Assembly: GCF_002295065.1 (NCBI RefSeq)
Contig: NZ_NSGG01000003.1
Coordinates: forward strand, 372,001-436,000
Direction: 5' to 3'
From: Mesorhizobium sp. WSM3859
GTDB taxonomy: Bacteria; Pseudomonadota; Alphaproteobacteria; Rhizobiales; Rhizobiaceae
Length of the DNA stretch: 64,000 nucleotides
Program-made: the position numbers and the translations under genes
Notes under the pieces: generated by a model
Told to the model about the DNA's origin: nothing
Seen by the model: the letters and a program-made list of their open reading frames with translations, nothing else
The model's database searches: none
Shown: piece by piece, positions 55,472-61,454 of the stretch
Numbering within the stretch: the stretch's first letter is position 1
Layout: each line of letters starts with the position of its first letter

Positions 55472-55882
55472 ATGTTTGCGAAAGTTCATGCCGCCGATAC
55501 CAATCGCCGTCTGCATGGCCCGGAGCGCAATGATCGCCGGCCGAAGCTTGCGCTGCGTCAGCGCGCCAACGACCATCCGATGGCGATGTTCATGCTGATT
55601 GCCGCCTGCGCCTTCGTCGGCATGCTGGCCGCGCCTGCTTCCGGTCCGGCCTTCGCTTCTATCAACCCGCCGGCCAATGTCGTGGAAGGCGCGCAGACCA
55701 CGCTCAAGACCGCCCGCCTGCCGGAAAGCGCAATCGACTTTGCCTGCAAGGGCCAGAATTGGGGCGCCGAGAGCATCGACTGCCTGCGCGCCATCGCCCA
55801 GCAGTCAGGCCAGCACCGCGAGCGCGCTGTGCGCATGATCGCCAACGCCGCGCCGCTCACCAGCACGCCGAACATTTTTTAA
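55472..55882 (+). CDS. Small exported or membrane-anchored protein
   Basis: A 136-residue protein: a basic N-terminal stretch of about 35 residues, one hydrophobic segment (MAMFMLIAACAFVGMLAAPA), and a mature part with two Cys (DFACKGQNWGAESIDCLRAI). The unusually long basic leader suggests either a signal anchor or that translation starts at the later Met (MAMFML). A strong terminator follows. Function unknown. Confidence 0.7.
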   Translation: MFAKVHAADTNRRLHGPERNDRRPKLALRQRANDHPMAMFMLIAACAFVGMLAAPASGPAFASINPPANVVEGAQTTLKTARLPESAIDFACKGQNWGAESIDCLRAIAQQSGQHRERAVRMIANAAPLTSTPNIF

Positions 55883-55917
55883 GACCTCCCCAGAGCGCTC
55901 CCTCCTGCGCTCAAGTC

Positions 55918-55957
55918 AGGCTCCCGCCGCTGAAGTCGGTCGGGAGCCTCTTTTTTT
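55918..55957 (+). terminator. Intrinsic terminator
   Basis: Stem AGGCTCCCG (55918-55926) and CGGGAGCCT (55941-55949), 14-base loop, then CTTTTTTT. It ends the small exported protein gene. Confidence 0.9.
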
Positions 55958-56101
55958 CGGCTCCGTCGATATTCAGGTGAGCCCGGCCTGCGAAGAGTGG
56001 CTTCCTGCGCTTCCGGTGCTCACGTACTTTAAGTACGCTCCGCTCCGGTTCTCGGAAGCCACCCTTCTCGGCTCGGCCTGACCTGAATCTCGACAAAGCC
56101 G
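55958..56101. repeat. Dispersed palindromic repeat, family 1, copy C
   Basis: About 144 bp. The outer arms CGGCTCCGTCGATATTCAGG and its partner ending CTCGACAAAGCCG pair at 18 of 21 positions. The core is like copies A and B and the outer arms are again copy-specific. It follows a terminator and lies between convergent genes. Confidence 0.85.
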
Positions 56102-56145
56102 ACGGCGTGCGAACCCAGAGTTCGGCCCGCCTCAGCGATCTTGGC

Positions 56146-58260
56146 TCAGTTTTGGGCGCCGTTGTCGGCTGCGGTTGCGGCTTCGTCGGCGACGGCCGAC
56201 AGGATGCCGCGGACGTCGAGCGTCGAGAAGGGCTTTTCCAGAATGTGCGGGCGCTGCGGTGGCGGCAGCGCTTCGATCTCCGCCTTGGCGCCGATCAGAT
56301 CGCCGGTCACCAGCACGAAGCGCTTTGCCAGCGCCGGCTTCTCAGTAAGCAGTTGACGGTAGATCGCGATGCCGCTGGTGCCCGGCATGCGCAGGTCGGA
56401 AAAGACAATGTCCGGCGGCATATGGCCGGTGAGCACATCGGCGGCAGAGGTCCAGCTTGCCACGACACGCGACTTAAGGCCCATCAGTTCCAGAATGTCC
56501 GAAAGCGAACCCGCAACGTCGGGCTCGTCGTCGATGATCAAAGCATGGCGCAACCCGCTCGACCGCGCCGGACCTTCGCCGGGCGCGGCGCCGGCACTCG
56601 TGATCGCCGGCAATTGCACGACGAAGCGCGCGCCCTGCGGCACGACCTCCTCGAACCAGATGTTGCCGTTGTGGCGCTCGACGATCGACTTCGAGATCGA
56701 CAGGCCGATGCCGGTGCCAACCCCGACCGGCTTGGTGGTGAAATAGGATTCGAAGATGCGCGCGCGGATCGCCTCGGGAATGCCCGGCCCGTTGTCCTCG
56801 ACGGAGAAGCCCGGATTGGCCCGCTCGTTGCGGAAGGTCCGCACCTTGATGATCCGCTCGCCGGTGACGCCGGCGAGCGCATGCTGGCTGTTGATGAGAA
56901 AGTTGGCCGCCACCTGCGTGATATGGTCGGCGTCGGCCATGGCAAGCAGCGGCCCGTTGGCAAAGTCGGTGTCGATGATGATGCCGCTGGAGCGCGCGCC
57001 ATAGGCGGTGACTTCGAGCGCCGAGCGCATTACCTGGTTGAGATCGGTCTCGGCCTGCTCGGTCGGGTGCAGCCGCACCATCGACAGGAAGCTCTTGACG
57101 ATGCGGCCGCAGCGCTCGGCGGCCGCGCGCACCTTCTCGGCCCGCACCTTGGTCTGCGGGTCGCCGGCGAATTCGTGCAGCAGCGTCGACTGCGCCACCA
57201 CCACCGCCAGCGGATTGTTGAGCTCGTGCGAGACCCCGGCGAGCAGCGAGCCCATCGCCGCCATCTTCTCGTTCTGATGCAGCTTCTCGCGCTGGCGGTT
57301 GATCTCTTCCTCGGCCTGCAGCTTTTCGCGCAGGTCGCGGATCGAGCCGAAGATCAGGCGGCGGTCGGCAACGCGCATCTCCGTCGCCGTCAGCTCGATC
57401 GGGAAGATCTCGCCGACGGCGTTCTGGGTGACGGTCTCCAGGCGCTGGCCGACCATCGCCGCGCCGCGGCCGGCCATGTATTCGGCACCCGAGGCATAGC
57501 CCTTGCGGTAATATATCGGAACGATGGTATCGAGCAGGTCCTTGCCGAGTATGGCGCTGCGCTGGAAGCCGAACATCTTCTCTGCGGCCGGATTGAACTC
57601 GATGATCGAACCCGTCTCGTCGATGACGATGATGGCGTCGAGCGAGGCCTGCAGCATGGTGCGGCGAATCACCTCGCTGGCATGCGCCTCCGACGGCGAG
57701 CGCTCGATGGCGTCGCCGATCGCCAGGGCGATGATGTGCAGCGTCGCTTCTTCCTCATCCGTCCATGCGCGCTCGGCGACGCAGTCGTTGATGGCCAGCG
57801 TGCCCCAAAGGTGGCCATGCGCGAAAACCGAGACGGACAGGAACGACTTGATGTTCTGCTTCTCGAAATCGGTGCGCAGGAAACCGTCGAGGTCGCGGGT
57901 GTGGCCGGAGAAGATCTTGCCCTGCCGCTCGTCTTCCTGCAGGCGCTCCAGCAAGGAATCCGAGTTAATGATCGACTGCATGATCACCGTGGGCGACGCA
58001 AGTTCGCCGCCGAAATCCGGGTCGATCCAATAAGCGGCGACGGACTGGGCGAAGCCTTCGCCGGGCAATTCACGCAGCCGGAAGAGGATGCCGCGCTGGC
58101 AATCCATCTTGCGGCACATCGTCGCCAATATATCGTCCATCTCGCGCTGCCAGTCGCCTGCCTCGCGCAGGCGGCGCACGACGTGGACGGCCGCCATCGC
58201 GGCACCGCCCGGGCGCGAGCTATGCGTATCGCTGCGAGCTGCATCAGCAGTCATGGTCAT
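56146..58260 (-). CDS. Hybrid histidine kinase with GAF, PAS and receiver domains
   Basis: A 704-residue soluble protein. A GAF domain covers about 20-185 (GILFRLRELPGEG, GTLAINDCVAERAW). A PAS domain covers about 200-310 (ASLDAIIVIDETGSIIEFNPAAEKMFGF). H-box AGVSHELNNPLAVV, N-box NFLINSQHAL, G-boxes DNGPGIPE and GTGIGLSISKSI. The C-terminal receiver has Asp in IVFSDLRMPGTSG. ATG 58260 is chosen. It is in the same direction as the OmpR gene upstream, separated by a repeat, so the two may form a pair. Confidence 0.9.
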   Translation of the reverse strand: MTMTADAARSDTHSSRPGGAAMAAVHVVRRLREAGDWQREMDDILATMCRKMDCQRGILFRLRELPGEGFAQSVAAYWIDPDFGGELASPTVIMQSIINSDSLLERLQEDERQGKIFSGHTRDLDGFLRTDFEKQNIKSFLSVSVFAHGHLWGTLAINDCVAERAWTDEEEATLHIIALAIGDAIERSPSEAHASEVIRRTMLQASLDAIIVIDETGSIIEFNPAAEKMFGFQRSAILGKDLLDTIVPIYYRKGYASGAEYMAGRGAAMVGQRLETVTQNAVGEIFPIELTATEMRVADRRLIFGSIRDLREKLQAEEEINRQREKLHQNEKMAAMGSLLAGVSHELNNPLAVVVAQSTLLHEFAGDPQTKVRAEKVRAAAERCGRIVKSFLSMVRLHPTEQAETDLNQVMRSALEVTAYGARSSGIIIDTDFANGPLLAMADADHITQVAANFLINSQHALAGVTGERIIKVRTFRNERANPGFSVEDNGPGIPEAIRARIFESYFTTKPVGVGTGIGLSISKSIVERHNGNIWFEEVVPQGARFVVQLPAITSAGAAPGEGPARSSGLRHALIIDDEPDVAGSLSDILELMGLKSRVVASWTSAADVLTGHMPPDIVFSDLRMPGTSGIAIYRQLLTEKPALAKRFVLVTGDLIGAKAEIEALPPPQRPHILEKPFSTLDVRGILSAVADEAATAADNGAQN

Positions 58261-58284
58261 TCCAGGCCCGGACGTCGGTGGTTC

Positions 58285-58408
58285 AGAGCATCCCCGTTCC
58301 GACGGAAACGGCAAACTGCTCTGTCGCTTTGTTTTGACGCAATTCCGGACGGAAGGCTACGGCTAAGGTGCCGAGCCCGGCCATTTCACGCCATTCCCGG
58401 AATGCTCA
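58285..58408. repeat. Palindromic repeat, family 2, copy 4
   Basis: Starts AGAGCATCCCCGTTCCGACGG, ends CCCGGAATGCTC, and shares GTTTTGACGCAATTCCGGACGG with copy 2. The right end touches the stop of the OmpR regulator gene at 58406. Confidence 0.7.
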
Positions 58409-59134
58409 GTTCGCGTCGCCGCTCGGCAGCGAGAAGATATAGCCTTCGCCGCGCACCGTGCGCAGGAATTTCGGATTGGCGGGGTCGGCCTCGATCTTTT
58501 TTCGCAGCCGCATGATGCGGATGTCGACCGCGCGCGAGGATTCCGGATCCTCGACGAAGCCGATGGCTTCCGAAATCGCCGCCCGCGTCAGCAGCCGGTT
58601 GGCCCGGGTGAGGAAAACCTCGAGCACGTCGAACTCGCTCTTCGCCATCTCGATCACCGCGCCATTGGCGGCAGTGACCAGCCTGCCGTCGAAATCGGCC
58701 TGGAAGCCGCCGAAATTCATGAAGCGACGATTGCCGGTTTCGGCCTTCGCGGCTTGCGGCTCGGCCGGCTGCGGCACGCGGCGCAAAACGCTGCGCACCC
58801 GCGCCAGCACCTCGCGCAATTCATACGGCTTGACGATGTAGTCGTCGGCGCCGAGCTCCAGCCCGACAATGCGGTCGAGTGCGGTGCCGGCGGCGGTGGC
58901 ATAGATGATGCCGATCTGCGTTTTCGAGCGCAGCCAGCGGCCGAGCGACAGTCCGTCCTCGCCGGGCATGGCGATGTCGAGGATGGCGAGGTGAAAGGGC
59001 TGCGCTTCGAACAGCGCGCGCGCCGCCACGGCATTCTCGGCCGTCACGACGTCATAGCCGCTGGCGCCGAGATACTCGGCCACGGCTTCCCTCAGATCCG
59101 GTTCGTCCTCGACGACGATGATGCGTGCCTTCAC
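58406..59134 (-). CDS. OmpR-family response regulator
   Basis: A 242-residue regulator. Receiver ARIIVVEDEPDLREAVAEYLG, acceptor Asp in LAILDIAMPGEDGLSL, Lys in DDYIVKPYELREV. The winged helix includes MAKSEFDVLEVFLTRANRLLTR, RAVDIRIMRLRKKIE and TVRGEGYIF. GTG 59134 with GGGAG is preferred because the receiver strand begins there; GTG 59194 or ATG 59182 would add about 20 unrelated residues. It faces the regulator gene at 59228 head to head, and the hybrid kinase gene follows. Confidence 0.88.
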   Translation of the reverse strand: MKARIIVVEDEPDLREAVAEYLGASGYDVVTAENAVAARALFEAQPFHLAILDIAMPGEDGLSLGRWLRSKTQIGIIYATAAGTALDRIVGLELGADDYIVKPYELREVLARVRSVLRRVPQPAEPQAAKAETGNRRFMNFGGFQADFDGRLVTAANGAVIEMAKSEFDVLEVFLTRANRLLTRAAISEAIGFVEDPESSRAVDIRIMRLRKKIEADPANPKFLRTVRGEGYIFSLPSGDAN

Positions 59135-59227
59135 TACGCGCTCGCTCCCGCTTTCAGCGGAAAGTAGATTGGGTATAAACATGATGTCCAGCACTCATCT
59201 CGAGTTGTCTGTGGCGGGGTGGAGAAA

Positions 59228-59929
59228 ATGGCTGCACGATCCGTCATTGCGCTTGTGTCCGTCGCCGAGGTGGTGGCGGGCGATCTCGCCGACCATCTCG
59301 AGCGGCGCGGGCACGATGTGCGCCAGGCGCGCCAGCCCTGGGAGGCGGAGACGCTGCTTTCGGCCGGCGGCATCGATGTGGTGGTGGTCGGCGACGACGT
59401 CACCCAAGCCGAGAGCCGCGAACTGCTTAAGCGGTACAGCAGCCAGGGAGGGGGCGGCGAAGGCGGCCCCGATTTCATCCTGATCTGCCGGCCGCGCGAT
59501 CTCGTCGACAAGGTGCTGGCGCTCGAGCTCGGCGCGGCGGATGTGGTCGAAAGCCCGCTCAATGTGCGCGAGCTTGCCGCGCGCATCGGCGGCCTGCTTA
59601 TGAGGCGCGGCAGGGCCCCCGGGGAACTGATCGTGCTGGAGAACGCCACCGTCGACCTGCGATCGGCCATGGTCATGCATCGCTCGGGGGCGGAGGATCA
59701 GCTTTCCCCGGGGCAGGTGGCATTGCTGAAGCTGTTCCTGGCGAGCCCGCGCAAGGTGCTGACGCGCGACGACATCATTGCCGCGGCCCCGGCTGAGAAT
59801 GCGGACGCCTTCGACCGTTCGATCGATTCGCGCATCGTGCGGCTGCGTCGCAAGCTCGACACCGATACCATCACCACCATTAGGGGCGCGGGCTATCGTT
59901 TCGATCCGCCGTCGCCGCGCAATGAATGA
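59228..59929 (+). CDS. OmpR-like regulator with a degenerate receiver
   Basis: A 233-residue protein. The N-terminal half keeps the receiver length (VIALVSVAEVVAGDLADHLE, then VVVVGDDVTQAES) but lacks the paired acidic residues after strand 1, and the Lys-Pro of strand 5 is replaced by Ser-Pro (ADVVESPLNVREL). The C-terminal winged helix is intact (LSPGQVALLKLFLASPRKVLTR, RSIDSRIVRLRRKLD, IRGAGYRFDPP). It probably binds DNA without phosphorylation. ATG 59228 follows GGGGTGGAG. Confidence 0.85.
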   Translation: MAARSVIALVSVAEVVAGDLADHLERRGHDVRQARQPWEAETLLSAGGIDVVVVGDDVTQAESRELLKRYSSQGGGGEGGPDFILICRPRDLVDKVLALELGAADVVESPLNVRELAARIGGLLMRRGRAPGELIVLENATVDLRSAMVMHRSGAEDQLSPGQVALLKLFLASPRKVLTRDDIIAAAPAENADAFDRSIDSRIVRLRRKLDTDTITTIRGAGYRFDPPSPRNE

Positions 59930-60001
59930 ATTCGAGTGGGCGAGGCTTCCACGCATCGGATTCCCCAAAGCGGTGGTCATTTCGGGTCCGGCGCCTGGCG
60001 G

Positions 60002-60166
60002 TCAGCGCACCACGATGATCGAGGGGCCAGATAAAATGTCGGCGCCGGCAGCAGTCTCTGCGTGGGCGCGCTCCTTGAGCAGCACCGTCGCCAGCGCGGC
60101 AAAGCCGAGCAAGCCTTGAGCATAGAGCAGTGCCGAAAGCACCGAGGCAGCAAATTTCGTCTTCAT
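60002..60166 (-). CDS. Short membrane protein
   Basis: A 54-residue frame from ATG 60166, behind GGGGATAG. It reads MKTKFAASVLSALLYAQGLL, then GFAALATVLLKERAHAETAA, and ends GADILSGPSIIVVR. One span or signal peptide is likely. It lies 32 bp after the 110-residue membrane protein gene in the same direction. Function unknown. Confidence 0.5.
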   Translation of the reverse strand: MKTKFAASVLSALLYAQGLLGFAALATVLLKERAHAETAAGADILSGPSIIVVR

Positions 60167-60198
60167 GATCTATCCCCAATCTCGATATCGTAGGTGCT

Positions 60199-60531
60199 TC
60201 AGGAAACTCCCGAAGCGCCCGCGCCGCTGACGGAGCCCCCCGCTGCGGCGCGGGCCTTCGGTCCTCTCGGCAGCAAGTAGCCGGAGGGGCCGCGCGTCCT
60301 CATCAGCCGGAGGCCGACCCGCCAGAGGGCCTTCAGCCGGTGGACGCGCAGGCTGGAGACAATCCAGACCGTGGCGATGAACAGAGCCATGTGCAGTGTC
60401 GAAACCTCGCCGGACGTCATTGCCGCCAGCGCCGTCACCGGGCTGCCGGCCATCGAGCCGGCGCCGCCGAGCGCGATTGCCGCGACGGCGATCCTGAGAA
60501 GCCAGGAGCGGAGTTTCGATTTCCTGCCCAT
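60199..60531 (-). CDS. Small membrane protein
   Basis: A 110-residue protein: a basic start (MGRKSKLRSWLLRIAVAAIA), two hydrophobic segments at about 10-38 and 45-62 (LHMALFIATVWIVSSLRV), and a basic, Gly/Ala-rich tail. No known family. It is probably in an operon with the 54-residue protein downstream. Confidence 0.6.
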   Translation of the reverse strand: MGRKSKLRSWLLRIAVAAIALGGAGSMAGSPVTALAAMTSGEVSTLHMALFIATVWIVSSLRVHRLKALWRVGLRLMRTRGPSGYLLPRGPKARAAAGGSVSGAGASGVS

Positions 60532-60881
60532 TTTCGTTTGCAGATGTCTGTTCCCGTTGCGTCAAATCTGCCGTCGGCCTGTATCCAGATCATGCCGCCG
60601 TTGCTGCACTTTGTTGCAGGTTGGTTTCGAAGGTGGGCGTAAATGTTTCATATACAAATGAAATGAACTTTCGTTTCCGATCCAGGCTCATTGCGTAGCG
60701 TCGACCCTCCCGCATCCCGGAAGCCGTCCGATGTAACGGCTGGTCGGAGCCTTTGTTAACTTATGGAAACGAATTCGAAACAGAAACGAGCATTAAGCGA
60801 AATAGCTCGGAAACGGACGAGCACGATAAGAGCCCATCGAAATTGAAGCCGGACACAACGGCAAAAAACAGAGGGACCGTC
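60532..60881. other. Intergenic region before the L,D-transpeptidase
   Basis: About 350 bp, clearly AT-richer than the surroundings between 60640 and 60880. It should hold divergent promoters. An in-frame upstream start at 60753 would give a 43-residue polar leader; this is judged untranslated because GAGGGACC precedes ATG 60882 and a signal peptide begins there. No certain promoter is called. Confidence 0.4.
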
Positions 60882-61334
60882 ATGCACACCGCCATTTCCG
60901 CCAAGCTCATCAACATCACCGCCGCCGCGCTCACCGGTGCCGCGCTGCTCTTCGGCGCCGGGAATGCCCACGCCAACCAGATCGTCGCCAAGGTCTCGCT
61001 GTCGCAACAGATCATGGAAGTCACGGTCGACGGCCGCCCGACCTACACGTGGAAGGTGTCGACCGGCGCCAGGGGGCACATCACGCCGACCGGCTCGTTC
61101 AAGCCGACGCGCATGCATGAGATGTGGTATTCGAAGAAATACGACAACGCGCCGATGCCGCATTCGGTGTTCTTCAGCGGCGGCTATGCGGTGCATGCCA
61201 CTTACGCCGTCAACCGCCTCGGTCATCCGGCCTCGCATGGCTGCGTGCGGCTGCACCCCGATGCCGCGGCCGATTTCTACCAGCTGGTCGAGGCCTTCGG
61301 CCCCGGCAACACCAGCATCGTGATCGGCAAGTAA
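60882..61334 (+). CDS. L,D-transpeptidase (YkuD family)
   Basis: A 150-residue periplasmic enzyme. The signal peptide MHTAISAKLINITAAALTGA ends near AHA-29. The YkuD catalytic motif is HPASHGCVRLHPDAA, with active Cys in SHGC, and the upstream His in YAVHATYAVNRLG. It makes 3-3 cross-links in peptidoglycan or attaches proteins to it. Short single-domain form without LysM or PG-binding domains. Confidence 0.93.
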   Translation: MHTAISAKLINITAAALTGAALLFGAGNAHANQIVAKVSLSQQIMEVTVDGRPTYTWKVSTGARGHITPTGSFKPTRMHEMWYSKKYDNAPMPHSVFFSGGYAVHATYAVNRLGHPASHGCVRLHPDAAADFYQLVEAFGPGNTSIVIGK

Positions 61335-61407
61335 CAGGCTGGATCGAGTAGCAGGCAGGTGCCGCCTTCAGCGATTTAAGCCGAAGCCGTGAGGCAGCCG
61401 CCAAAAA

Positions 61408-61438
61408 AGAGGCCGGAAATTCCGGCCTCTTTTGTTTT
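61408..61438 (+). terminator. Intrinsic terminator
   Basis: A palindromic stem AGAGGCCGGA/TCCGGCCTCT followed by TTTGTTTTT. On the other strand an A-run gives TTTTTT, so it also ends the convergent RND gene. Confidence 0.85.
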
Positions 61439-61454
61439 TCGGTTCGCCGCCTTC

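Noticed and set aside
56107..58515. 802-residue plus-strand open frame
   Set aside because: It lies opposite the GAF-PAS hybrid kinase and shows only the low-complexity Arg/Asp/His pattern typical of antisense frames in high-GC DNA.
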